A DNA stretch of 64,000 nucleotides. Origin: Coleofasciculus sp040219735 (GTDB taxonomy: Bacteria; Cyanobacteriota; Cyanobacteriia; Cyanobacteriales; Coleofasciculaceae). The DNA is taken from the NCBI GenBank assembly GCA_040219735.1, contig JAVJRX010000045.1. One strand, 5' to 3'. Made by a program: the position numbers and the translations under genes. The notes under the pieces are model-generated. The model did no database searches. It saw nothing but the letters and a program-made list of their open reading frames with translations, and was not told the DNA's origin. Position 1 is the first letter of the stretch. Every line of letters starts with the position of its first letter. Positions 16,532 through 25,347 of this stretch are shown here, one piece after another.

Positions 16532-17554
16532 ATGTTTGGTCTTATCGGTCACCTCACCAGTTTGCAACACGCCCAAGCCGTCGCCAGAGATCTAGGCTAC
16601 CCAGAATATGCTGACCAAGGGTTAGATTTTTGGTGCAGCGCCCCTCCCCAAATCGTTGACACCATCAAGGTGACTAGCCTGACAGGGGAGACGATAGAAG
16701 GACGCTATGTGGAATCGTGTTTTCTGCCAGAGATGCTAGCCACGCGCCGGATCAAAGCCGCCATCCGTAAAGTTCTCAACGCCATGGCTCATGCCCAAAA
16801 AAATGGCATAGATATTACAGCATTAGGTGGCTTTTCGTCAATTATTTTTGAAGAATTCCACTTGTACGAGAAAAGCCAGGTTCGCAATGTCAAGCTAGAA
16901 TTTGAGCGCTTTACCACGGGCAACACCCACACGGCTTACATCCTTTGCGCCCAAGTCGAACAAGGGGCGAAAAAGCTGGGCATTGACCTGTCAAAAGCCA
17001 CCGTGGCGGTTTGTGGGGCAACGGGCGATATTGGCAGTGCCGTTTGTCGTTGGCTCAATAGCCGCACAGATGTTGCCGAGATTCTCTTAAGCGCCCGTAA
17101 CCAGGAACGATTGCAAGCCTTACAAGACCAATTAGGGCGCGGCAAAATTATGGGATTAGAGGAGGCGCTACCCCAAGCGGATATTATTGTCTGGGTGGCG
17201 AGCATGTCCAAGGGCATTGAAATTGATGCCTCAGTATTAAAGAAGCCCTGTCTGCTGATTGATGGGGGTTACCCCAAGAATTTAGCCACCCAGCTGCAAT
17301 ATCCCGACATTTACGTTCTCAATGGGGGTATTGTCGAGCATTCGTTGGATATCGACTGGAAAATTATGCAAATCGTCGAAATGAAAGATCCAGGACGCCA
17401 GCTATTTGCCTGCTTTGCCGAGTCAATGCTGTTAGAGTTTGAAAAGTGGTATACCAACTTTTCCTGGGGACGGAATCAGATTACGGTAGAAAAGATGGAA
17501 AAAATTGGACAGGTGTCAATTAAACATGGATTTAGACCCCTGCTGAGCTTTTAA
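16532..17554 (+). CDS. aar: long-chain acyl-ACP reductase (fatty aldehyde-forming)
   Basis: This 340-residue NADPH-dependent enzyme reduces acyl-ACP to the fatty aldehyde used by ado. The opening MFGLIGHLTSLQHAQAVARDLGY, the FSSIIFEEF segment, and a Rossmann-type VAVCGATGDIGSAVCRWL loop at about residues 157-174 are characteristic, and the length is standard. The start ATG at 16532 follows a weak AGCGAGCAG site. In most cyanobacteria it sits directly downstream of ado. Here 1.66 kb including tnpB intervenes, so aar probably needs its own promoter or read-through. accA follows 25 bases downstream, the usual arrangement. Confidence 0.95.
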   Translation: MFGLIGHLTSLQHAQAVARDLGYPEYADQGLDFWCSAPPQIVDTIKVTSLTGETIEGRYVESCFLPEMLATRRIKAAIRKVLNAMAHAQKNGIDITALGGFSSIIFEEFHLYEKSQVRNVKLEFERFTTGNTHTAYILCAQVEQGAKKLGIDLSKATVAVCGATGDIGSAVCRWLNSRTDVAEILLSARNQERLQALQDQLGRGKIMGLEEALPQADIIVWVASMSKGIEIDASVLKKPCLLIDGGYPKNLATQLQYPDIYVLNGGIVEHSLDIDWKIMQIVEMKDPGRQLFACFAESMLLEFEKWYTNFSWGRNQITVEKMEKIGQVSIKHGFRPLLSF

Positions 17555-17579
17555 GGGATAAGGATACAACGACTGACCC

Positions 17580-18557
17580 ATGGCAACTGAAAACCGGATT
17601 TTTCTGCTGGACTTTGAAAAGCCCCTCTATGAATTAGAGACCCGAATTAACCAAATTCGTGAACTCGCACAAGAAAACAATGTCGATGTCTCTGACCAAA
17701 TTCGTCAGTTAGAAGCACGGGCGGCACAACTGCGTCAAGAAATTTTTAGTAGTTTATCTCCAGCCCAACGGCTTCAGTTAGCCCGTCACCCCCGGCGTCC
17801 GAGTACTCTGGATTATATTCAGGCGATTAGTGATGAATGGATGGAATTACATGGCGATCGCGGCGGCTATGATGATCCAGCCCTAGTCGGTGGGATTGGG
17901 CGTTTAGGGGGACGTCCGGTGGTAATGTTAGGGCATCAAAAGGGGCGGGATACCAAAGACAATGTGGTGCGGAACTTTGGCATGGCGTCGCCCGGTGGAT
18001 ACCGTAAGGCGATGCGGCTGATGGAACATGCCAATCGCTTTGGTATGCCGATTTTAACGTTTATTGATACGCCAGGGGCTTGGGCAGGTATTGATGCGGA
18101 AAAATTAGGTCAGGGGGAAGCGATCGCGTATAATCTTCGGGAAATGTTCCGTCTGGATGTGCCGATTGTCTGTACGGTGATTGGCGAAGGCGGATCGGGT
18201 GGTGCTTTGGGTATTGGGGTGGGCGATCGTATCTTAATGCTAGAACAAGCCGTTTATACCGTTGCGACTCCAGAAGCCTGTGCCGCCATTCTCTGGAAAG
18301 ATGCGGCAAAAGCTCCCCAAGCCGCTGCTGCGCTGCGGATAACGGCTTGGGATCTCAAGGATTTAGGTATCTTAGATCAATTAGTTCCTGAACCCCTAGG
18401 CGGCGCTCATTGTGACCCCTTAACAGCCGCAGCAACGCTCAAAGCCGCCCTATTACAGAACTTGCAAGACTTATCTCGGCTTAGCCCTAAGGAACGTCAG
18501 GAGTTACGCTATCAGAAGTTTCGGCATATTGGTGTTTTTACCGAGCTACATGCCTGA
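17580..18557 (+). CDS. accA: acetyl-CoA carboxylase carboxyltransferase subunit alpha
   Basis: AccA, with AccD, forms the carboxyltransferase that makes malonyl-CoA for fatty acid synthesis in the cytoplasm. The 325 residues show the N-terminal helical LDFEKPLYELETRINQIREL and the crotonase-fold core with GHQKGRDTKDN, TFIDTPGAWAGIDAE and GEGGSGGALGIGVGD. It begins 25 bases after aar, so the two are probably co-transcribed and link malonyl-CoA supply to the alkane pathway. The length is normal for a cyanobacterial AccA. Confidence 0.95.
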   Translation: MATENRIFLLDFEKPLYELETRINQIRELAQENNVDVSDQIRQLEARAAQLRQEIFSSLSPAQRLQLARHPRRPSTLDYIQAISDEWMELHGDRGGYDDPALVGGIGRLGGRPVVMLGHQKGRDTKDNVVRNFGMASPGGYRKAMRLMEHANRFGMPILTFIDTPGAWAGIDAEKLGQGEAIAYNLREMFRLDVPIVCTVIGEGGSGGALGIGVGDRILMLEQAVYTVATPEACAAILWKDAAKAPQAAAALRITAWDLKDLGILDQLVPEPLGGAHCDPLTAAATLKAALLQNLQDLSRLSPKERQELRYQKFRHIGVFTELHA

Positions 18558-19125
18558 AAACGGTTTGAGCGTTAAAATAATTAAGGGAAATTTGGCATCC
18601 AACTTAAGGAATAAGGACTGGATTGCCTTCCTTATTTCTACCCTTTTGTCAATCAAACCCAGATAGTCGTATAATCAAATAGTCAGCTCTGTAACAATTA
18701 TTCACAACTTAACGTCAGGACGTTAATCCATCGGCAAATCAACCCTAGCTTGATCTAAGTTTCACATTAGCCATTCGGGATTAACTGTCCTCCGTCGTCT
18801 CCTTGTCCCAATGGGGGATAAATGAATGTAGATCAAAAAGAGGAAAACTGGTGTATCCAGGGCTTTTTAGTGAGAATGTAGCCGCAAGAAGTCAGGAACC
18901 CCATAGAAGACAGCTAGGGGAAGGAAGTCCTGTCAGACTGCTGTTTATGTAAGGGGGCGAATTCCTCCCCATACATAAATGACAGGGGTTTCCATTCGCC
19001 CCCTTACCAACCCCATTGTCGATGATTCGCTGTTGCTTAATTTGAATGTTGGCGGACTCTTTCCTCCCCTTATACCCTTATGAGTTAACCAGGGAACCTT
19101 TACCGCATCTGAGTTGGAAAATTTT
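18558..19125. promoter_or_regulatory. intergenic region with two overlapping, mutually exclusive stems
   Basis: Within these 568 bases, CCTGTCA (18929-18935) and TTTATGT (18944-18950) pair with ACATAAA (18973-18979) and TGACAGG (18980-18986). GTAAGGGGGCGAAT (18949-18962), inside the loop of that hairpin, is the exact complement of ATTCGCCCCCTTAC (18994-19007). The two pairings cross, so they would be alternative structures or a pseudoknot. The stretch lies about 120 bases before the SDR gene. No coding sequence is supported. Confidence 0.5.
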
Positions 19126-19851
19126 ATGACTTCTTCCGTTAAAAAACTTGCCTTGATTACAGGGGCGAGTAGTGGTATTGGCAAAGCTACAGCTTTAGCC
19201 TTTGCCCAAGCTGGAATTGATCTGGCATTAGTCAGTCGTTCCCAAGACAAATTAGAGGCAGTAGCAACGGCTGTCCGAGAAGCTGGGGTCAAGGCTCAAC
19301 CCTATCTCCTTGATCTAAATCAACTCGATCAGGTCAAGACCAAGATCGAAGCGATCGCGGCGGAATTTGCCTCCCTGGATATTTTGGTCAACAATGCGGG
19401 TATGGGCTATACCGGTACGCTGATGGAAACCCCCTTAGCGGACTGGCAGCACGTACTGGATCTCAATCTTACCAGCGTATGGCAATGCATTCTTGGTGTT
19501 TTACCCACCATGCGCCAGCAGCAACACGGCACAATTATTAACGTGGCATCCATTGCGGGTCTGCAGCCATTTCCGGGTTGGGGAGCCTACAACGTCAGTA
19601 AAGCCGGGTTGATTGCCCTAGGAAAAACCCTAGCGGCTGAAGAACGTGCCCATGGTATCCGGGTTGTGACCTTATCTCTAGGGGCAGTGAATACGCCAAT
19701 CTGGGATACAGACACCGTAAAAGCCGACTTGAATCGGTCAGCCATGTTGACCCCCGAAATCGTTGCCCAATCTATTTTACACGCCGCCTTAATGCCCCAA
19801 ACGGCTGTTATCGATTCGATGACCCTGATGCCCAGTGCCGGAACTCTCTAG
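19126..19851 (+). CDS. short-chain dehydrogenase/reductase (SDR) family oxidoreductase
   Basis: This is a 241-residue classical SDR. The NAD(P)-binding TGASSGIGKA lies at about residues 11-20, NNAG at about 88-91, and the catalytic Ser (VASIAG) and YxxxK (GAYNVSKAG) follow. The Thr/Ser-rich start and the second-strand SRSQDKLEA suggest NADP preference. The ATG at 19126 is used. A TTG at 19114 would add four residues. The substrate cannot be told from sequence. It lies 58 bases upstream of folE on the same strand, a pairing that may be operonic but does not by itself prove a pterin role. Confidence 0.8.
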   Translation: MTSSVKKLALITGASSGIGKATALAFAQAGIDLALVSRSQDKLEAVATAVREAGVKAQPYLLDLNQLDQVKTKIEAIAAEFASLDILVNNAGMGYTGTLMETPLADWQHVLDLNLTSVWQCILGVLPTMRQQQHGTIINVASIAGLQPFPGWGAYNVSKAGLIALGKTLAAEERAHGIRVVTLSLGAVNTPIWDTDTVKADLNRSAMLTPEIVAQSILHAALMPQTAVIDSMTLMPSAGTL

Positions 19852-19909
19852 AACGACACGATCTGACCCTCCCATCCATCCTTGTCAAAATTATCAATAC
19901 TACCCAATT

Positions 19910-20626
19910 ATGACTATTGCTTCATCCAATGGTGTGAATCGCTCTGAGTCTATGACACCCGTGACTCTTAACACGTCCATCCCTCAAGTTGAACCCCGAC
20001 CCGATCGCAATACCCATAACGGTCAGCAACCTAAGCTGGGGCTTTCTGGGGAAACCTCAACCGAAGACATGATGGACGCAGTGCGGACGTTACTTTTAGG
20101 CGTTGGCGAAGATCCTGAACGCGAGGGGTTACTCAAAACGCCAAAACGAGTCGCGGAAGCACTACAGTTTTTGACCGGTGGCTACAATCAGTCCCTCGAA
20201 CAATTAGTGAATGGGGCGATTTTTGATGAAGGTCACAATGAAATGGTGTTAGTGCGGGATATTAACTTCTTTAGCCTGTGTGAACACCACATGCTGCCAT
20301 TTATGGGACGGGCACACGTTGCTTATATTCCCAACCAGAAAGTCGTGGGACTCAGTAAATTGGCGCGTGTCGTGGAAATGTATGCGCGGCGGCTACAAGT
20401 TCAGGAACGCCTAACCCGCCAGATCGCCGAAGCTATTCAAACCATTTTAGAACCCCAGGGAGTGGCTATAGTCATGGAAGCGACTCACATGTGTATGGTT
20501 ATGCGGGGGGTACAGAAACCCGGTTCCTGGACAGTAACCAGCGCTATGGTGGGTGTGTTCCAAGATGACCATAAAACTCGTGAAGAGTTTCTCAATTTAA
20601 TTCGCCATCAACCGAATTTTATGTAG
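19910..20626 (+). CDS. folE: GTP cyclohydrolase I
   Basis: FolE converts GTP to 7,8-dihydroneopterin triphosphate, the first step of folate (and pterin) synthesis. The start ATG at 19910 gives 238 residues. The frame is open further upstream but then overlaps the SDR gene. The first 55 residues are a low-complexity, poorly conserved extension. The core shows EDPEREGLLKTPKRVAEAL, the zinc/active-site FFSLCEHHMLPF, GLSKLARVVEMYARRLQVQERLT and the zinc-ligand MCMVMRG. It is complete and of normal type I length. Confidence 0.93.
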   Translation: MTIASSNGVNRSESMTPVTLNTSIPQVEPRPDRNTHNGQQPKLGLSGETSTEDMMDAVRTLLLGVGEDPEREGLLKTPKRVAEALQFLTGGYNQSLEQLVNGAIFDEGHNEMVLVRDINFFSLCEHHMLPFMGRAHVAYIPNQKVVGLSKLARVVEMYARRLQVQERLTRQIAEAIQTILEPQGVAIVMEATHMCMVMRGVQKPGSWTVTSAMVGVFQDDHKTREEFLNLIRHQPNFM

Positions 20627-20648
20627 TTAAGGGTGAATGGTTTAAAGT

Positions 20649-20680
20649 CCCCCTTTTTAAGGGGGATGCGAGGGGGATCT
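20649..20680. repeat. CCCCCTTTTTAAGGGGG hairpin repeat
   Basis: CCCCCTT and AAGGGGG (20649-20665) form a 7-bp stem after folE, followed by GATGCGAGGGGGATCT. This resembles a dispersed cyanobacterial repeat and could also act as a transcript-end hairpin. It lacks the T-run of a classical terminator. Confidence 0.5.
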
Positions 20681-20770
20681 AAACGTTGAACCCTAGTCAG
20701 GTGAAGTTTTGAGATTAAGCACTAATAACCAACGACGTGCGCCCTTAATTGATCTGATTATCAGTCGCCG

Positions 20771-21622
20771 ATGTCCACCTTAACCTCTCGCATGGAAGCG
20801 GTACAGTCACCCGTGATTCCCATCGTTGGGGAACTGATTCGCCGTCATCCCGGTACAATTTCCTTGGGACAGGGTGTCGTGTATTACCCTCCCCCACCAG
20901 AGGCGATCGCACGTTTGCCGGAATTTCTGGCTGATCCAGATAACCACAAGTACAAAGCGGTTCAGGGAATTGCACCATTGCTGTCTGTGATTGCAGCCAA
21001 ACTGCACACTGATAACGGGATTACCCTCAACGAACACAACTGTATCGTTGTCACCGCCGGCTCAAACATGGCGTTTATGAATGCCATTCTCGCAATTACC
21101 ACTCCGGGCGACGAAATTATTATTCAGACGCCTTACTATTTCAACCACGAAATGGCAATTACCATGGCGAGTTGTCATCCGGTACTTGTGGCAACTGACG
21201 AAAATTATCAACTGCGTCCCCACGCGATCGCGCAAGCCATAACCGGGAAAACCAAAGCCGTGGTTACGATTTCGCCGAACAATCCCACTGGGGCTGTTTA
21301 CTCAAAAGAAGCGTTAGAGGCGGTAAATAAACTCTGTCAGGAACGGGGAATTTATCACATTAGCGATGAAGCCTACGAGTATTTTACCTATAACGGCGTA
21401 AAGCACGTTTCCCCGGCGGCTTTTCCCCAAAGTGACTCCCATACGATTTCCCTGTACTCCCTGTCTAAAACTTATGGGTTTGCCAGTTGGCGCATTGGCT
21501 ATATGGTGATTCCCCAGCATCTGCTGGCGGCGGTGAAGAAAATTCAGGATACGATTCTCATCTGTCCACCCGTTGTCTCCCAGTATGTCGCCTTAGCCGC
21601 CTTACCGAAAAATTGGGTCTAA
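20771..21622 (+). pseudogene. class I/II aminotransferase, truncated at its C-terminus
   Basis: These 283 residues match the N-terminal and central part of fold-type I PLP aminotransferases: the substrate region ISLGQGVVYYPPP, SPNNPTGAVYS, SDEAYEYFTY and the PLP-binding Lys233 in YSLSKTYGFASWRIGYM. Such enzymes are normally about 380-400 residues, with over 140 residues after the Lys. Here the frame stops only 50 residues later, just where a structured non-coding element begins. The missing C-terminal domain forms part of the active site, so activity is unlikely. I do not see the remainder beyond the element, so the 3' part appears deleted. Confidence 0.75.
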
Positions 21623-21967
21623 AGCCTCGTCCTTAAAGGACGACTTTGTGTTAAAATTCACTTGGAGGAAAGGGTATTAAACCTCTATAAAAACCCAGAG
21701 CCGAGAGGCATCGCACCTTGAAAACTAGGCTTAGAGGGTTTTGTACAGAAAGGCTTGTACAGGTAAAAAGTCTAAGCAACAAGCACGCCCAAAACACATT
21801 CTTTCTTGTTTTCAATAGTACGATAGGGCATATCGAAACTAGCTTCTGTAATGGAGCAAAACGCTTCTTCCAGAGATGCTCCTCTGGTATGAAATAGGCG
21901 ACTATTTCATAGTAAGAGTGTTCGATGAAAGAAGAATCCTCACGCCTTTAGGCTGAGGAGTGTCAAA
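21620..21967 (+). ncRNA. non-coding structured element, candidate nuclease-less omega-RNA (HEARO-like) relic
   Basis: This 350-bp stretch has no reading frame but several stems: TCGTCC/GGACGA at 21627-21643, ATGAAATAG/CTATTTCAT at 21889-21910 with a GCGA loop, and CCTCAcGCC/GGCTGAGG at 21938-21958 followed by AGTGTCAA. The last resembles an IS200/IS605 right end. The first 170 bases look to me like the HEARO/IscB omega-RNA type (recalled pattern, not searched). It interrupts the aminotransferase. No iscB or tnpB is present, so it would be a non-autonomous derivative. A covariance-model hit would decide this. Confidence 0.45.
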
Positions 21968-22075
21968 CCTAGATTATTTACACCTAGAGAGCAGTCACGC
22001 TGTTGTGCCACAGGGAGGGACAACAGTAATTTTCAAACTTTTAAGATGATAGGCAGTAGTAGAAGGAGATTTTCG

Positions 22076-22297
22076 ATGAGCAACAAAACCAAAATCGTCA
22101 AAGAAACCTTTGGAAGTCCTAACCAAGAGGGCTACTATAGTGGGGCTTATATCTTCAGTGACGGCACAGCCGAGTTTGTCTGTGGATATCAAGCTCCTAC
22201 TGGCAAGAGCAACGGTAGCGAAGAATACTATAACGTAATGCCAGCCACCCCTCAACAGGTCTACGCAAAATATGGAAAATCTGAAGAAAGTGCTTGA
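22076..22297 (+). CDS. small hypothetical protein (73 residues)
   Basis: The ATG at 22076 is preceded by a strong AGAAGGAG at a 9-base spacing, which favours it over the ATG at 22046. The product is 73 residues, soluble and polar, with several Gly/Tyr pairs (QEGYYSGAYIFSDGTAEF, EEYYNVMPATPQQVYAKYG). I do not recognise the family. The well-formed ribosome site and codon use suggest it is a real gene. It follows the truncated aminotransferase and its element, with no clear functional link. Confidence 0.6.
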   Translation: MSNKTKIVKETFGSPNQEGYYSGAYIFSDGTAEFVCGYQAPTGKSNGSEEYYNVMPATPQQVYAKYGKSEESA

Positions 22298-22349
22298 TTA
22301 GCCATCGATACTTCAAGACGCGACTATTTGTCCTGAATAGCCCAAAAAT

Positions 22350-23132
22350 CTAACCCAAAATGAGCAACCCAGCATAGACAATTGCCCCCAAAGCAAATGC
22401 CCAAAAGCGACTTTGCCGTTCTTCTGGTAGTTCTTCTTTAATCACATTCAGAATAATTCCCCCACCTAGAAAGGCAAACAGTACGGCTAGGGCGGCTTGA
22501 GATATTTCCGTGGCTTGTCCAATCGTCCAACCGCACAAAATCGCACCAGCTAAAACCCAGCGCCCGATGCGGTGATAAGCGTCTTGGTGATGCTCCCGTA
22601 ATCCGTAGTCATTAACAAAAAAGTGCAATGCCATGGCGATAAAAAAGAATAAGAGACTCTCTAATCCCGGTTCCTCGCGATGAATGAGTAGGTAACCAAT
22701 TAAAAGATTATAAAGGGAAAACGAACCAATGTGTAACCAAAAGATCCCTTGAGAGAGTAGACTTCCAAGCTTGTGCTGATTTTGCCGATACAGTTTAACC
22801 AGATGTTCTAAGCCATAGAATACTGTTAATCCCAAAAGCGCAACTAAATAAACATGGTTTTCCAAAAATGCGAGAGCAAATCCTTCTGTCTGCTCAATGG
22901 TTCGTTGTCCCTGATTAAGTTCTGGCAACAAATGCACAAAAACATACGCCACCGATGCTCCCCCGGCAAATGATAACCACTGACTGCGAGGAATCGCATC
23001 AAGAAAGCGCATTTTTTCACCCAATATATGAACAAGCGCTAGGAGTATGGCGAAGATTAACGAAAGCAGCGTGGTTATTGATGAGTTTAACACCGAAGAT
23101 TGTGCGATCGCGAATAATAGTTGTACATCCAT
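22350..23132 (-). CDS. polytopic membrane protein, ZIP-transporter-like
   Basis: The protein has 260 residues with about seven or eight hydrophobic segments. GGASVAYVFVHLLPEL near the N-terminus and FAFLGGGIILNVIKEELPEE near the C-terminus resemble the metal-binding helices of ZIP-family transporters. However, the usual His-rich loop is replaced by a short HHQDAYHR stretch, so metal transport is only suggested. The start is the ATG giving MDVQLLF at 23132, four bases after the stop of the upstream DUF389 gene, indicating translational coupling and one transcript. The longer frame to 23171 would overlap that gene. Confidence 0.65.
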   Translation of the reverse strand: MDVQLLFAIAQSSVLNSSITTLLSLIFAILLALVHILGEKMRFLDAIPRSQWLSFAGGASVAYVFVHLLPELNQGQRTIEQTEGFALAFLENHVYLVALLGLTVFYGLEHLVKLYRQNQHKLGSLLSQGIFWLHIGSFSLYNLLIGYLLIHREEPGLESLLFFFIAMALHFFVNDYGLREHHQDAYHRIGRWVLAGAILCGWTIGQATEISQAALAVLFAFLGGGIILNVIKEELPEERQSRFWAFALGAIVYAGLLILG

Positions 23133-23136
23133 TCCC

Positions 23137-24426
23137 CTATTGTCCTGGAACCTCTGGCAATTCCAACACATTCACCTGCACTAAGGGTGTGGCATTAAAC
23201 TCCTGTTGTAGTAAATGAGTTTGAATCGCTTGGGTTAACTGCATCTGAATCGCTTCCGTAGAGGCAGTTACCTCCGGGTTACGCTGGACATAAACGACTG
23301 TCAGTAGCGTATTTTTATCCTGGAGTTTAGTCGGAGTAAACTGCACATTCGACTGCACCAGTTGTGCCAAATCACTCTCCTGTACCACCTGCTGAATCTC
23401 AGTTGCAGTACGCTGTTCTAGCGTCGTTCGCTGTAAATAGGGTTCCTGCCAAAGTTGCCCGGTTAACAAAAGAGCCAGTATAATCGCCACAATCCCCAAC
23501 ACCACTGGAAACAGCCACCGCTTTCCCCGGTTATACCGAGCGCCCTTCGCGGAAAGCCCAACCAGACGGAAGACGATGGCGCCAGAAAGATTAATCCCGC
23601 CCAACTGAAGTACAAGTAGGAACAGACTATTAACCACCATATCCCACCGTGCGATCGCGGCTGCCATTCCCACTAATCCGGCGGCTGGGGCTAAGGATGC
23701 GGCGACTAACACACCAATGGCGGCTCCGGAAACCAGACTACTGCGTTCAGATTGCACCAGATTCAATGCACCCGCTGTTCCGGCAATTAAGGGTAGGAGG
23801 ATGGTAACCGAAGATACTTTAAAACTCGCCATCATCAGCGTGGTTGGTGCTTCCTGTTGCATAATTAAACTCAAAACCCCTGCCACAACTACAGTCACGC
23901 TAATCCCTGCACCATAGCGAATGATACTGCGCTTAAGTAAGTATAAATCTCCTCGTGCCGTTGCGATCGCGGTATTCATTGCAGGTCCGGCAAAGGGTGC
24001 AATCAGCATCGCGGCTGTGAGTAGATAAATGGTATTGGTAAATAAACCAATCCAAACCACCACACCTGCACAAGCTGCATACCCCAGAAATCCCCTCCAA
24101 GAGCCAATACTCTGCAACCCGGCTAAAAATATCTCTAGGGGGCTGCGTAACTGCACCTCCTTCACTTGTTCAGGGGCTTCTGACGAAGGAGGTTGTAGGG
24201 GCATCATCCCCCGAGGCACTAACGTAACATGTAAGTCAGGGAGCGTATCTAAGGCTTCCAGAAAGCCCTCTACCTGACGATTAGGAACATAGGCGATTAC
24301 AAAATCTAGCTGTCCCTCAGTATCAGACGCTTCAAACCGAGCCAGATTCATCCCCTGATGAGCTTTAGCCATATCGAGAACCTTATCTCCTTGTCCTCGT
24401 GGCACTTGAATTAACAGTTGGCGCAC
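23137..24426 (-). CDS. DUF389 family membrane protein
   Basis: This is a 429-residue protein with a soluble N-terminal region of about 80 residues (a ferredoxin-like DUF389 head, MRQLLIQVPRGQGDKVLDMAKAH). Several membrane helices follow from about residue 105 to 330, with the conserved LLTAAMLIAPFAGPAMNTAIATARGD and GTAGALNLVQSERSSLVSGAAIGVLVAASLAPAAG segments. A C-terminal extracytoplasmic-looking domain completes it. The TIGR00341/DUF389 family is widespread in cyanobacteria and archaea, and its function is not established. It is probably co-transcribed with the ZIP-like gene directly downstream. Confidence 0.8.
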   Translation of the reverse strand: MRQLLIQVPRGQGDKVLDMAKAHQGMNLARFEASDTEGQLDFVIAYVPNRQVEGFLEALDTLPDLHVTLVPRGMMPLQPPSSEAPEQVKEVQLRSPLEIFLAGLQSIGSWRGFLGYAACAGVVVWIGLFTNTIYLLTAAMLIAPFAGPAMNTAIATARGDLYLLKRSIIRYGAGISVTVVVAGVLSLIMQQEAPTTLMMASFKVSSVTILLPLIAGTAGALNLVQSERSSLVSGAAIGVLVAASLAPAAGLVGMAAAIARWDMVVNSLFLLVLQLGGINLSGAIVFRLVGLSAKGARYNRGKRWLFPVVLGIVAIILALLLTGQLWQEPYLQRTTLEQRTATEIQQVVQESDLAQLVQSNVQFTPTKLQDKNTLLTVVYVQRNPEVTASTEAIQMQLTQAIQTHLLQQEFNATPLVQVNVLELPEVPGQ

Positions 24427-24557
24427 CTCACCCTCCCAGTTATACCTGTCATTAAGCCTGATACGCCGGATGCATTTTGACTTCCCTCATCGGAAAGATT
24501 TTATTGCAGAAGGCTCCAGGGAACAAAAGGGTCAACCCCTCTCAAAGCCTTACCAAT

Positions 24558-24585
24558 GACAAAGGACAAATGACAAATGACAAAT
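24558..24585. repeat. heptanucleotide tandem repeat GACAAAT x4
   Basis: Four consecutive 7-base units (GACAAAG then three GACAAAT). Short runs of the same kind occur near 11200, 13924, 33353-33385 and 37664-37683. Such short tandemly repeated heptamers are common in filamentous cyanobacterial intergenic DNA. Confidence 0.7.
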
Positions 24586-24601
24586 TTTATGTGACTCGAT
24601 G

Positions 24602-24973
24602 TTACTCCCAGGCGTCGAGGTCTATGGCTTTTGAGCCGCCTCGGTCTAGCTGTGCTAAAAGTTTACCCAACTGATACCACACTAACCAACCAATGAATAG
24701 AGTTAGGGGTAGGGAGATGGTGTAAGCCAAGAATGTGGGAAAGCTAAAAATTTCGAGTCCAGCCGCCAGAAATACGCAAATTCCGGCGGAAATTCCCAGG
24801 AATGGGATGAGTAAGGGGAATCCTTGCATTTGAGCGAGACTGCGTGAGGAACGGTTCTTTGCCCATTCCTGCACCTTTTGTTTCAGCGTGGCTTCAAAGG
24901 CTGCACCACAGGTAATCCCAGTCAGTAAACCCATCACTAACAATAAATAAGGCGGTTCCTGAAAATAATACAC
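24602..24973 (-). CDS. small membrane protein, hypothetical
   Basis: The start was set at a GTG preceded by GGGAG seven bases upstream, giving about 123 residues. The open frame continues to 25024 but lacks a better site. Three hydrophobic segments are visible (LLLVMGLLTGITCGAAFEATL, IPFLGISAGICVFLAAGLEIF, LAYTISLPLTLFIGWLVW), with a basic loop between the first two and an acidic C-terminus. It looks like a conserved cyanobacterial membrane protein of unknown role. It is divergent from the kinase at 25348. Confidence 0.6.
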   Translation of the reverse strand: MYYFQEPPYLLLVMGLLTGITCGAAFEATLKQKVQEWAKNRSSRSLAQMQGFPLLIPFLGISAGICVFLAAGLEIFSFPTFLAYTISLPLTLFIGWLVWYQLGKLLAQLDRGGSKAIDLDAWE

Positions 24974-25347
24974 AAGGCACTCCCAGCTTATAAGTCCAAT
25001 ATAGCGAGATTGTACACTGCTCAAGGGGTGACAATAAAGCTAAAAAAGAGACGGGGTGTCGGCTTTGAGGTGTGGGCTGTGGGGTTTGTTACCTTAATGG
25101 TACCTTAATTCGGCGCAATTCATTCACGATTTTTTCACCTTTTAAGGTTAAAATAAATAACTTTTTTGATTTTATAATCTTTGATTATCAAGCAAATTAA
25201 TATTTATTAATTTTCCCCAGATCTGATTAAGAAATTTGCTAAATTAAATTAATAAATTCATGATTATGATCAAATAGCTTGTTCTTTTATCTTAACGATT
25301 AAAACTCAAACTTGAAGGGTCAAAGTCTCAATTAGTTTGGGAGGAAT
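24974..25347. other. AT-rich divergent intergenic region
   Basis: About 370 bases between the small membrane protein and the PAS kinase. The stretch 25130-25290 is very AT-rich with many TTAATT motifs and should contain the promoter of the kinase. No coding sequence or strong inverted repeat is seen. GGAGG at about 25340 is the ribosome site of the kinase. Confidence 0.5.

Noticed and set aside
18945..19292. 115-codon minus-strand open frame before the SDR gene
   Set aside because: It overlaps the well-supported SDR start and its first part is palindromic repeat DNA. No family resemblance.
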